From Parasponia andersonii (lineage: Eukaryota > Streptophyta > Magnoliopsida > Rosales > Cannabaceae), in NCBI GenBank assembly GCA_002914805.1, contig JXTB01000104.1, positions 969,788-1,033,787 on the forward strand: DNA of 64,000 bases, in the 5' to 3' direction. Position numbers and translations under genes: made by a program. This document shows, one piece after another, positions 35,455-47,545 of this stretch. A model generated the notes under the pieces. It searched no databases. It saw nothing but the letters and a program-made list of their open reading frames with translations, and was not told the DNA's origin. The first letter of the stretch is position 1; each line of letters starts with the position of its first letter.

Positions 35455-35870
35455 CCGAATCCCAAACCAAATGCAAGCCCCCCTACTCTAGAAGCCAACT
35501 AACACCAATGGCTTACGCTCATCCTTTCTTGCCAACTCCTCTCCTTTCTCTTCTCTAAAAGCTCACTCTCAAATTCTCATTTCCTTCTTCTCTTAAGTCA
35601 CCAAAATTCTCCTCTCTCAGCCACCCTTCCCTCACCAAACCGAACTTACGCCTCTGTCATCGCTATTGCCATAGCTGATCTGGCCCGCCCCTCTTGTGCC
35701 AATATCCTCCTCCTCCTTTTAGCCTAATTCCTCGAATCTATGACCTAACCCTCCCACCTCCTCTGACTCTTTCTCCATAACTCACTGATCTAATTTGATG
35801 AGTCAGACCCAAGACCACCTCCAAACCAAAGCTTCTCTATTTTTGCGTTTCAGGTTCCTCATTTTTTTTG
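35455..35870. other. Pyrimidine-rich block, possibly a captured or degraded gene start
   Basis: This 400-bp block is much richer in C and T than its surroundings. It holds a short open stretch ATGGCTTACGCTCATCC (from 35,512) that stops after about 16 codons. Sequence of this kind is typical of plant 5' untranslated or first-exon DNA. I cannot identify the source gene. It directly follows a foldback element. Confidence 0.35.
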
Positions 35871-36172
35871 AGAACAACTGGATATGATTTATAGTTATAA
35901 ATTCAATTTCTTTTCTTTTTTTTTTTTTTCAAAGTTCAGGTTTATTGGTTTTAAATTATTTCTTTTAATTATTTTGGCTTAAAATTACTTTGAAGTATCA
36001 TTTTTCTTTAGTAACAATTTTTTTTTGGCTTTTTAAAGATATTAAGTGTTTGGAAACAATCCTTAATCTGGATTCACTTTATTTTTAAGGGATAAATTGG
36101 TCAAATCATGGATGGAGAGTACAAATTTTTCGAAATTCAAAGTGTGGAGGTATAATTTTGTAGAGTTCAAAA

Positions 36173-36398
36173 NNNNNNNNNNNNNNNNNNNNNNNNNNNN
36201 NNNNNNNNNNNNNNNNNNNNNNNNNNNNNNNNNNNNNNNNNNNNNNNNNNNNNNNNNNNNNNNNNNNNNNNNNNNNNNNNNNNNNNNNNNNNNNNNNNNN
36301 NNNNNNNNNNNNNNNNNNNNNNNNNNNNNNNNNNNNNNNNNNNNNNNNNNNNNNNNNNNNNNNNNNNNNNNNNNNNNNNNNNNNNNNNNNNNNNNNNN
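36173..36398. other. Assembly gap, 226 N
   Basis: This is a run of N between AT-rich flanks. Nothing can be said about its content. Any apparent reading frame across it is an artefact. Confidence 0.98.
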
Positions 36399-36487
36399 CT
36401 TTAAGCTTTTGTCAATACAACATCGTTTTAGCACATTGAGCAAGTACAAAACATTAAGTCCTGACAAACGGAATATATTTTGATTTT

Positions 36488-37063
36488 GGATAAATGATTC
36501 CATCAGTTTCTGAACTAAGGAGAAAGTCTCACTTTGATTTTTAAACTTTAAATTGCAATGTATTGGTTCTTAAACTATTAAAAATGTGTGATTTTAGTCA
36601 TTTTTGTTATATATTTTGTTTGAAACTTATCACATATAAGTTGCATTTCTCGTTTTGTATTAGTAATTTCAATATAATATCGCATTATGGATAATTTTGT
36701 ATTATTATTTAACATATAACTAATTTTTCAACTAATTTGAAACTTATCACAATATTATATTATTTTCCTATATACAACTAATTGTTTTTCAACCAATTAT
36801 TTTTAAACTAGTTCAATCCATGTTCGATTATCCTTATAGTGCTAAAAAATACTTTCTATGTTCGAATATCTTTATAGTGCTAAAAAATATTTTTAGATTT
36901 GAAATAAGTACACTAGAATAATAAATGTGTCTTATATGCTTATTTTGCTAAAAATAAAATAAAATATATAATAAATACAACTAAAATAATTTTTTTTATA
37001 GTTTAAGAATCAAAATAATATAATTTAAAATTTAGTCACTTTTTTCTTAATTTAGGAACCAAC
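36488..37063. mobile_element. Foldback element 6, just upstream of POLH
   Basis: The left arm (CAGTTTCTGAACTAAGGAG, TTTTAAACTTTAAATTG, TTCTTAAACTATTAAAA, GATTTTAGTC) is matched in reverse complement by the right arm ending TAGGAACCAACC near 37,063. Its left tip GGATAAATGATT resembles foldback element 2. It is non-coding. Its right end is about 115 bases before the POLH start codon, so it overlaps where the promoter should be. Confidence 0.6.
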
Positions 37064-37177
37064 CGACTCGATTTTCGACCTATAACAAGGAAAAACCCGA
37101 ATGTCTCACCAATATCCTTCAAAATATTATTGCTGAGAATTGGATTTGGAGGGAAACTGAAAAAAAAAAAAAAAAAA

Positions 37178-40100
37178 ATGCCGGTGGCAAGACCTGAATC
37201 ATCCGACTCGAGGATCATTGCTCACGTTGACATGGATTGCTTCTACGTTCAAGGTCTCTCTCTCCCTTTCTTTCTCTTTTGCCTTTGTCGGAGCCTAGAT
37301 AGTGGGTCATTTGGGAGTTCAAAATCAAAATTGAGTCATTAACCCCCAAATTACAGAATTCAAGAAATACCCATTTGAGATTTTTTTGTCTACAATTACT
37401 ATACTATACTGTGAAGTTGTGCGAAATTCCAGACTACCCTTTTGTTTGTTTAATTATTTGTTTAATTTTGTTGGATGTAAAATGGTGAACTTTTTCAGAG
37501 ATTTCTAAAAAACAATGAGATATAACACTGTTGATCTTCGTTTGTCATTCGGAGAAAAACGATTATCCTTTTGTTTTGTTTTTTTTTTTAAAAAAGAAAA
37601 ATTTACTGGAAGCAATGTTAAAGTTGGGCACAAAATGGTAACTCTTTTACTTGGTATGTTTTTATGTGACAGTGGATGATTTTGGTTTCAGATTCATAAG
37701 AAATTAGAAGAAAGCTTATTGATTTAACTTTGAGGGTGTTGAGACTAGTATTGTTATGTGCTATCTCCTTAGATTTATTTTAGTGTCAAAATTAAAGGGT
37801 TTGGAGAATTTCAGAGGAACAGTAAGAATTCCCCAGCAGAACCAAGACTCTTTTCAATAGAAATTGCCATGTAAAACACACTTTGGGAAGACTAAAACCT
37901 TCTGAAGAAACGACCTATGTAGAGTAGAGATGTTTCTATCACTGTGAGCACTTAGAAACGTGTAACTTTGAAAGTGGAAAAAAATCAACAGCTTTAAGCA
38001 TAACTCTAATTTCCAAGTCACATGACCTCATTTGGATTTTAATAGTTTTTCCTTTTCCTATAGGGTTAGAGATTGGAGTTCTCTTTTGTAAATTTTGTTT
38101 TTCAGGTGGATTTCGTATCCGCTTTGTTTGTATTATTTTAGTTTATAATACAAATTACGTTTCTTGTAAAAAAATGTCGCATGACCTTATTAAGCCTCAT
38201 ATCAGTTGATGCTTCAACTGCATACAACCTTCATATCGAGAACATTACAGCTTTGAAAACTTGGAATGTACCAAAAGATGCAGTCAGCTTGAATTGAATT
38301 TCCATTCTTCTAATGATTAAAGGCAAGCTTTTGAAGGCAGTATATACCTTTCATTTTTTTTTTTTTGATACTTATCCTCCCAGTGAATCCTACAATCCTT
38401 GGGAGGCAGGAAACTCTAGCATACTGCTACGAAAATCCCCATGAGGAATCGAACCCCAGATCATTTCAAATGCCTTAGTTATAATGAGTGGTGAAATATG
38501 TTAGAACAAACTCATCCTTTCTAAGCGCGCACAGTTTCACATCTGAACATTGTGGCTTAGACGAAGTTGAGCTTATCTTGATAACTTTGTATTATAATTA
38601 AAATGATATTGGACTATTGGATCTTTGAAATCAAAGCTGAATACAGTGCTACCTTTTTTTTTTTTCCGGAGGACATATAGCTTTTTGATGTGCGTCAAAG
38701 TTACAGGGTAATCAAGTGCATTTTGTTTAAGACTGTATACTATCTAGATAGTCTCCTATTTTGTAACTTTAGTACTGAGGCATTTTTCAAGTGTAAGAGG
38801 GTGGTCATCTTTGCACCAACTTGACCCTTGATTAACACAATTAATTCATGTTCCCGTCACATATTATGATACTGTTTTGTTATCTTCGAAAGAAAAAAAA
38901 AAGAATATATCTTTTCAAAGAATTAAGCATGTTAAGAAAACATATTATATAACTTTGAATCATATTCAATTACTCAATTTGAACAATCTTAGAATATAGC
39001 CTACTTCAGTAATTTACTAATCAAAGGTAGATTCACGTATAATGAGTAAAACAGAAGGCATCTTTTTACAAAAGGTAAGATCATGTTCTATCACATAAAT
39101 CGCTTATGAAAATTCTGAACCTAGTGTAAAATATCGCTTTTTACGTGAAAATAACTATATTGATGAAAAATTGGATCAAATAATTTACTCATTGAATATG
39201 TGATTTTGAGCTTTTAATACTTGATTCAACTTTGGTTTGAAATTCTTAAAGGATTAATCATGTTGACCTGTTTAATCAAGTTCTTGTTTGTCCTTATGAC
39301 CTGAATAAACCAAATTCCCACCTCTAAATTAGAGCAGTATGGAATACTTTATTATTTAGGGTTTGAATGTCATAACCTTTTCTGATATTGCAGTGTCTGA
39401 ACTTCTATTATGAGAAATTACTGTAATGGATTGTTATAATATGTAATTCTTCTTTTATCTACACTAGCTGATGTTTCCCACGTATTTGACTAACAAGCCT
39501 GTTATTAGTGTCGAACCCTTTTATCTTTCTGTTTAAATATTTTGATCAACAAACATTTTATTGTTAGACAATTGAATTTCTAGTCTAATACCATGGTTTG
39601 TAACTATTTCCTATATATGCTTTATTGTTGTTGTTGTCCTCTTTCTTCTTTCTTTTTGAATGTGTATATATATATATATATATTTATGTTTATATGTATT
39701 TTGCTCATATTATACATATATTATGCTGGGATATCTTTGATTTTGTACAAAACAAATAATACTTTTTCCCCGTGTTTTTTTTTTTTTTTCCCTAATTCAA
39801 ATTCCAACCATGTGATTATTTTGCAGTGGAGCAGCGGAAACAGCCGAATTTAAGGGGCTTACCTACAGCTGTGGTACAATATAATGAATGGAAAGGTGGG
39901 GCATTAATTGCTGTCAGCTATGAGGCCCGTGGTCATGGTGTGAAGCGGTACAGAGATCATATTTTTCATTGTCAACATTTAAGTGCTTTTTCATCAATAA
40001 CCATGTTTTACTAAACTATGATTAAGGTATACTTTTTAGTTCAATGCGAGGTCATGAAGCAAAACAAGTTTGCCCTGAGATTCAACTGGTTCAAGTCCCT

Positions 40101-41931
40101 GTTGCACGTGGTAAAGCTGACCTGAACACGTACCGCAATGCAGGTTCAGAGGTCTATGAGATTTGACATTAGTGGCTTCAATTATGTATTAGTGGTATTC
40201 TTGTAGAGAATTTAACACATACTGGCCCTCCAGGTTGTTGCTGTTCTTTCAAGGAAGGGTCGTTGTGAGAGGGCTTCAATTGATGAAGTATACCTTGACC
40301 TTACTGATGCAGCAGAAAAAATGTTAGCAGAAGCTCCTCCAGAAAATTTGGAAGTAGTTGATGATGAAACTCTCAAGTCGCATATTTTGGGACTTAGTAA
40401 TGAGGTTTGTACTTTATACAATGCTTTTCAGTCATTTAAATTTGTGACCTTAGGAAAATTGAACTCAAAGTGTATCAGTGGTTGTCAATCTGTACTCTTG
40501 TAGGAAAACAAAGTTAATTGTCAATTGTCAATTCCTATTTTCCAGTGAAAAGTAAAATTTCATGTCTATCTGAGAAGTCACGGTGCTAAATAATTGTTAT
40601 AACTTTTTTCTCCTGTGTTTAATATACCATGAATCTCTCATCTAGTTGAAATCTTTGCTACATTTGTGCACCTTTGGATTGTGACAGGATGATCCCATTT
40701 TGTCATTATACAAACTCCCATGTCAACATAAATCGCATTTTAATTCATAATACATAATGTAAAAGTTATGTTGACATAATGACCCACTTCTTTCTTTTCT
40801 TTCTCTTTGTGGGTGTTTCTCTAATTATGCAGAGCTTGTACTTTTAGATGATGGCAGAATTTTGTAACTGTTTTGGAGGCAAAGGGATATGAGCCAATGA
40901 AATTTGTAAAGTAGAAAGTTTTGTGATTTGAAATTCAGTGAATTACTGTTTTATGTTTTTCAACTATTGTAAAGCTATAAATTAACTAGATTTTCTCTAG
41001 ACTTGACCATTCTTGATTGTGAACTTACTTATCTTTTCTGAGCAGTGTCTGTTATGTTGAAATTGTTTTGAAATCAGAGAGGACTCAATCCCAAAGAAAA
41101 CGTAAGAGACTGGCTTTGTAGGAAGGATGCTGATCATCGTGATAAGCTATTAGCTTGTGGGACAGTCATTGTTGCGGAGCTTAGGATGCAAGTTTTGAAG
41201 GAGACAGAGTTTACATGTTCTGCTGGCATTGCTCATAATAAGGTAGGAAGTAAATTTATTCTCAGTTTCAGCTTTACTTTTCTTATAAAGCTTTACTATT
41301 CTTATAATTGAACTTTGTTTATCAGCTTATTATATATGGTCTGTTCACAGATGCTGGCCAAACTAGCGAGTGGTATGAACAAACCTGCACAACAAACTGT
41401 TGTGCCCTTATCGTCTGTGAAAGGATTGCTTGATTCCTTGCCAATAAAGAAAATGTGAGCTTTGTTTCTCCTTTTTCCACAGCTGGTATTTTCGATTCTG
41501 GCCAGAGCTATTACGTGTTTACATATTGGTGTTTGATTCTTATTAGAACAAAAGCTGTTTGCTTTTAAAGTTTCCTATGCCCAAAGCTGGAATTTTTTAT
41601 TTTTCCTGCAGGAAACAGCTTGGAGGTAAGCGGGGGACTTCCTTACAAAGTGACCTGGGTGTGAGCACTGTTGGAGATTTGTTGCGTTTTCCAGAGAAAA
41701 AGCTGCAAGAACACTATGGCATCAACACTGGGTGACTATCTATTCTTGAACATATTTCTCTTCATATGTTTAGCTTATAGATTCTAACCGGTCTTATCAT
41801 TAAGTGTAGTATTGTGCAAGTTTTCACTATACAAAGTCAGGAAGTATTATCATCTCTGGCCATAAGAGGGAAACTGTTATGTTTATTTCATTTTGTTTGA
41901 TAGGGAACAAAACTCTATCTCTGGCTCATTG

Positions 41932-41963
<32 letters not shown>

Positions 41964-44900
41964 TTTTTCATTTCATATTATTTGTAAAGTATGGTCACCT
42001 TCTCTTTTGAAATCTCTCACTTTGTTTTTCTGCACACATCTTTGTGATACTTTGTATTTTAACTGCTGAAACCCTGAATAAGACTATTTAATGCTTTTTG
42101 GGGGCATTGGATTTCCATATTCACATTGAGGATGTTATTATTAATTTTGACATTTTATGTTAATTGCAGTACTTGGTTATGGAACATTGCAAGAGGGATC
42201 AGTGGAGAAGAAGTTCAGGGGCGCCTTCTTCCTAAGAGTCATGGTTCAGGGAAGACATTTTTTGGACCCCGAGCTCTAAAGACTATTGCTGCTGTTAGTA
42301 ACATTCATAGTCGTATTAAATATTTGTAGATTTATGGTTCTACCCTTTTTGTATTGACATAATTATTAGATGCTGCATGTAGGTTACCAATGGACTTATT
42401 TGATGGTCTATAATAGATCCTAGCAAGCTCAATACCATTCTTATTAGTCACTGTTATTCCATTGCTTATATTTTTGTTTTTTGCATTTTTATCTTCCGTG
42501 TTCCAGATGCCGATTGTTGCAAGTATTCAATTGGTATTACTGTTTAATTGGGTTCTAGCTTTCTTGTTGGTCATCAGAGGGAGAATAGTTGTTAATAGAT
42601 GCCATAGGCTGATTGTTAATGGAGTTATGTGGGTGTTGTTTGGATGTATGTGTGATCTATTGTGAGAAGGCAAGTAAGGTTAGTTAGCGAAATTGGGTCG
42701 GTTTTTGTTTTTGTTTTTGTTTTTGGCTTTTTGTTTTTGTTTTTGTTTGTTTTTTGTTTTCTTCAGTGGCGCTTAAATGAGTATTTTTGTGGTGTTATCG
42801 CTTGGAAAAAATTGGGCATTTTAGTTTATAGAGTATTCTCTTATTAAGGAATAAGGACAAAGATCAAAATTAAAAGCTGATTTCTGTAGATTATGAAGAT
42901 TTCTGATGCCTTCATGTTCTTATTTACATTCCGAGCAACCTGTTGCCTTTCATAAATTTACTGACTTGATGAAAGATGTCTGGAGTACATGCATATGGAT
43001 CTCTTCATCTCATTGTACTGGTTTTTACATACCCTAAGCTCCTGCAAAAATTTGTCAAGGTTGTTTCGTTCACTGGTGAAGTATTCATCTGATATGTGCT
43101 CCACCTACCTATATGTCTGGTTCCTTCGTCAGGTTCAACATTGGCTTAATGAATTGTGTGAAGAATTGGCTGAACGTCTTTGCTCTGACCTGGACCAAAA
43201 CAAACGGATTGCACACACCCTGACCCTGCATGCTAGTGCATACAAGGTACTTATCTTATATCTGATAGTGTATTTTGATTCTTTTGAACCCCATTTCTTA
43301 TCACAATTTCAGTCCTGACGTTTGTAGCTCTCATACATGAATCACCTCCTCTGCTCATATTGTAATTGTTATTGTCTTTGCTTTCCTGGTTTTAGTGTAT
43401 TTTGATTCTTTTGAACCCCATTTCTTATCACAATTTCAGTCCTGGCGTTTGTAGCTCTCATACATGAATCACCTCCTCTGCTCATATTGTAATTGTTATT
43501 GTCTTTGCTTTCCTGGTTTTGATTTATCCTTCAGTCTAGTGATGCAGATTCACAGAAGAATTTCCCTTCCAAGTCTTGTCCCCTGAGGTACGGTACTGCC
43601 AAGATGCAAGAAGATGCTTTTATCCTATTTCAAGCTGGACTACGTGAATTTTTGGGTTCATACAACATTAAAGCGCAGGGTGGTCAAAACAATGGATGGA
43701 GAATAACGGGACTTTCTATTTCGGCTAGTAAAATTGTTGAAATACCATCTGTAAGTCTCAAATTACTTTTTCCATAGTAGAGTTTTTCTAATCTATTTAC
43801 GTTTTATTTTGTGCACTTTATATATCTTTCTGGGTGTATTTTATCTGTTTGTGCACTTTATATATCTTTTTGGGTGTATTTTGTCCGTTCGGAACTAATC
43901 CTTAATCAAAGACTGCAAAACAAGTATAACTGGACTTTATTAAGAAGTGACTAACTTAAATGATTAACAACATTAATTAAACTTAGCTGATGGCAAGTTA
44001 TTGCTTTATGAACCCTGAGGGGTTAGTTGAGCCGTTAGGCCCACAGTCTGCCCCCACAATTGTATATAGTTTAATTTCTTTGGACTGCTTACGCGACGAA
44101 TAACCTCGAGTTTTGTGTTCACTAAAGATAGTAAGCTCAGTGGGGGCTCCAGGTTTATAACTTGACTGCTAAGCAAGATGCAAAATGTTATTTGTTCTTA
44201 ACTTTTAATTTATTTCTCTTAATCTAAACTGAAAAATGCAATTACTTCTTATAGGGAACTTCTTCAATCATGAAATACTTCCATGGTCAATGTCCATCCT
44301 CATCGAAACAAGCACAGGATGATTGTGTTCAAGAATCTGTTCGACTGTTACCTTCAGGTTTTTCCAGTCAAAAGAGTTCTTGATTTTTAGTATCCCTTTT
44401 TATTCTACTAAATTGATGTATTGTTTTAGGTAGTGAAAGCTGTTCAGAAATGAATTTAATTGAGCAACAAACAAATTGCTCTGGTGAAGATACCAAGACC
44501 AAGTATGAGATGCCTTGTTTAGATCAACAAGAGCACAAAATGGATTGGTGCAATGACCAGGTTATAATTCCTTAGAATACCTTGTGCAATTATGTATATG
44601 TTGTACATAAATGTTGATCATCTGTGGACACGTATGGCAAGTCGCAATGGGACAAAGAGCTGTGGAGTTGATATGAAAATGTCCTTTCACTCTGATGTGT
44701 ATGAATGGGAGGTCTGAAGTGGTATATGATCTACTTATTTTTTAGGTCCAGTTCACTTAAAGTTACGTAGGTGACTCAGCTCTCAGAGTATAACATATAA
44801 GCCATGATCAGAAAGAAAAATTAGAAAAATATTTCAAACATATAGAAAGTTTTCACCTAGATTGGGGATGTGTTTGTAGAGGGGTATTCTCGATAAACAG

Positions 44901-46762
44901 TCTTGGATTATTGGTTTTCTGGGACCTTCTCTTGTTGATCTTATTTCCAGTCTCTTATTGACGAATGATTGTCCTCCGGGTTTGGTCCTTATCAGTTTAT
45001 TTGGATGGTTCATTTTCCTTTTAAAAGTCAGGTAGTTGCTTGTCTGTCTGGTTGCTTTTAGAAAGTTTAGTCTATTGAAACTCTCCAGTGGCTGACACCT
45101 TTTATGGCTTTGTATCCTGAGTGGTGTTTTCCTTGTGAGAACAAGTGTGAAGCTATGGACTATGAGAACAAATGTGAAGCTATGGACTATGTTCTTCTGC
45201 ACTCTTCAGTTTTCCTTCTGTGTCTTTGAATTTTCAGAAGAGTTCAACTTATCACGAGCTGTTTGAAGCTGCTTTTTGGGGAAACGAAAGAAAGATTTTG
45301 TTGGATTGCTTTTTCAACTTTGTGTCTTCTCTTCTTTGACATTTTGGCCATCTTTAATTAGATAGCGTCTCATGCATAATATTATAGGATATTACTTTTA
45401 CTGATGATAAGATCTTCTAAATTATTCTGCATTTATGCAACATAGCACATTTGTTTGCTTAATTAATCTTAGAGATGTACATAATTCAAGGCTCATAATG
45501 TCAAATACTACTTTATCTCAACAATTTTCAGGTGATGAGATTCTTTTTTGTAATGCAGAATCCATGTTGCTTGTCTTCAGAGCAGGGACAAGATGACTTC
45601 ATCCAAGAATCTAACTTGTCAACCTCAGGTAGTATCTTGGACTAGACATCACTGTGTCTCTCATTTCCTGCTACTGTTTTTCTTCCCACAATCATAACAA
45701 AGGATGACTACCAATCTAGGAACTGAATGCTGTTCGGGCATAAATCAAAGCAAGGAACAAAGAGTTTTCCATAGTGAAGAACCTGATGTCCAATTTGCTG
45801 CATCGAGTTGGAATAGACTGAATCAAAAAAGAAAGACGTTGAAAGACAAGGTGTAGCCATGCTTTTATTCTCACCTCTTTAGTAATCCTTTGCTGTTTAC
45901 TCCATTCTAATCTTATCATGAAGTTGCATTTCTGTGCCCAACTAAAAGAAGTCAACTAGCTATTTGGGACTTGTGCTCTTTCGGAAGAGAAAAATGAAGG
46001 GGAAAAAAATCAACAGGGAAGAAGATAATTTGCAGAAGATTAAGATGCTATGTAATACTAAACAAAAGGAACTACTAGGTATTTCTAATATTATTAGGAA
46101 AATTCTATTTGTTTGACCTGAAAACATATAAATAAATAAGGACTAGTTATTCAGGATCTTGACACTGAGGTAGATTAAGATCTCTAATGGCTGGTAGAAA
46201 AGGTCTTGCAGGTTGTTACTTGGCGCATTCAATCAACTGGTGAATGGTATTTTGCTTTTTGAATACCGTAATAAGCCCATTTCTTAACGCTTTCATGGCA
46301 GGGCACACATTCAATATTAAGATTCTTCAAAAAATGGGACCCCTCTTGCTCTTCGATGAAGGAAGAACATGCTGATAATCTACAAAATGCTGAAGCACTG
46401 TCATCTGCTGGTATTTTCAATGTCCCACTTCTCTCTGCTACTCTCTCAATCTGAAATCTGACCTATAATCTTCCCAATCAGATAATAGTTGTTTGGAATT
46501 GAATGAAGCCTCACGGCTTACTGCAAGACCTCTGGAAGTGGATGCCGCCACCAACAATGTGCAATGTACTTCGACTCAATTTGAACAAAGAAGAGAAGCA
46601 TGGAGTTACAAGATTGATGAAATCGACCCCTCTGTGGTCGATGAGTTACCACCAGAAATTCAGGAAGAAGTTCAATCCTGGCTCCGGCCTCACAAGCGAT
46701 CAAACTTAGCTAAACGAGGATCTACTATTGCTCATTATTTTATGCCAACGAGGAAAACTTAG
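37178..46762 (+). CDS. POLH: DNA polymerase eta, 16 exons, 715 aa, apparently intact
   Basis: Y-family translesion polymerase that copies past UV-induced pyrimidine dimers in the nucleus. Exons: 37178-37253, 39827-39947, 40040-40151, 40234-40404, 41078-41242, 41351-41454, 41612-41731, 42170-42293, 43133-43246, 43535-43750, 44255-44357, 44430-44560, 45559-45628, 45720-45850, 46302-46410, 46482-46762. All introns are GT-AG and the 2,148-nt frame stays open, so I place the start at MPVARPESSDSRIIAHVDMD. Catalytic acidic residues are D18 (HVDMDCF) and D120/E121 (SIDEVYLD). Other marks are SYEAR, SAGIAHNKMLAKLASGMNKP and a little-finger domain in exons 9-10 (GWRITGL). The C-terminal tail has a ubiquitin-binding motif (about 668-690, DELPPEIQEEVQSWL). 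It also has three PCNA-binding-like motifs: SIMKYF (445-450), SILRFF (590-595) and TIAHYF at the end (704-709). Arabidopsis POLH is similar in length (about 670 aa). A foldback element lies close upstream. Confidence 0.95.
38354..38500 (-). mobile_element. Probable SINE in POLH intron 1
   Basis: On the minus strand GGTTCGATTCC (38,445-38,455) is a good Pol III B box. About 80 bases later there is a 14-base poly(A) (the T run at 38,354-38,367). The A box is weak and I could not find a target duplication. The head end near 38,500 is approximate. It lies well inside the 2.6-kb first intron, away from the splice sites. Confidence 0.6.
43266..43519 (+). repeat. 127-bp tandem duplication in POLH intron 9
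   Basis: The segment starting TAGTGTATTTTGATTC occurs twice in direct succession (43,266-43,392 and 43,393-43,519). The copies are almost identical; one difference is CCTGACG against CCTGGCG. It lies wholly within the intron between exons 9 and 10. The inverted POLH copy at the window end has only one unit, so the duplication is recent and specific to this copy. Confidence 0.92.
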
Positions 46763-47106
46763 ATTCAGCTGCATTGTGTCCTGTAGATATGTATCAAAAC
46801 AGAAAAACATATTGCTTTCTTGTCCCTTGGTAATATTTAATCCAAAAAAAAAGTTTTAAAAAGAGAGAGAGAGAAAAGAAAAGAAAAGAGAAGCGAAGCT
46901 TGAAAGCTAGAAAAGAAAAGGAAAGAGAGGCGAAGCTTGAAAACTTAAAGTAGCTTATGAGCTTGGGATTGTCTGTATATGTCGTTCTTTTTTTTCTCTC
47001 GACTAATAGTGTCAAATTCAGAGAAATGTGATGTAACTTTCTGGTTATGACTGATGAGAGAGCGAATCAGGTGCATTTAGTATTGAATGTAGCCAATGAA
47101 GAGTAA

Positions 47107-47112
47107 AATAAA
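47107..47112 (+). terminator. Candidate POLH polyadenylation signal
   Basis: AATAAA lies 345 bases after the POLH stop codon, in a purine- and T-rich 3' region. Sequence similarity with the inverted copy runs to about this point, which suggests that the duplicated unit included the 3' untranslated region. Confidence 0.5.
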
Positions 47113-47236
47113 ATGAGTGTTCTGTTAACTGTTGTCTGAGTAATTTGTTTTGTTGCATTATAAAATACTCAATACTCTAACAGTTGTAGATCTTACTGGT
47201 TTTCCCATTTCTGTTTCAGTGATGTTATGGTGCAAT

Positions 47237-47383
47237 TTAAGGTGTCAAGCACCACACGAGGTGTCAAGTTTTCACTAAAAGATGAAATGAAACTTTACGT
47301 GGGATCTAATGTGAGATTCAATATATTAATTACATCTTTTAGTAAAACAAATTGACACCCTGTGTGGTGTATGGTATCTTAAG
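47237..47383. mobile_element. MITE, about 147 bp, just after POLH
   Basis: The left end TTAAGGTGTCAAGCACCACA with TTTTCACTAAAAGATG is matched by the right end read on the other strand, CTTAAGATACCATACACCAC with TTTTACTAAAAGATG. The arms are about 50 bp, covering most of the element. TTAA stands at both edges. It is non-coding. The superfamily was not determined. Confidence 0.65.
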
Positions 47384-47545
47384 ATATCCCATGGCATTAT
47401 TCTGTATGGTTGTATATATTGTATATATTTTGACTCGGTCAATTATTCTTTTATTCCTAGACGTGTTACTTCAAATACTAACAATCCTAAAAAAATTGTA
47501 AAAGCAGATATATTGCCCTAGCAGAGCTTGAATGTGGGTAGACTT

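Noticed and set aside
36063-36503. Reading frames across the run of N
   Set aside because: They exist only because N is translated as unknown residues; there is no evidence for a gene.
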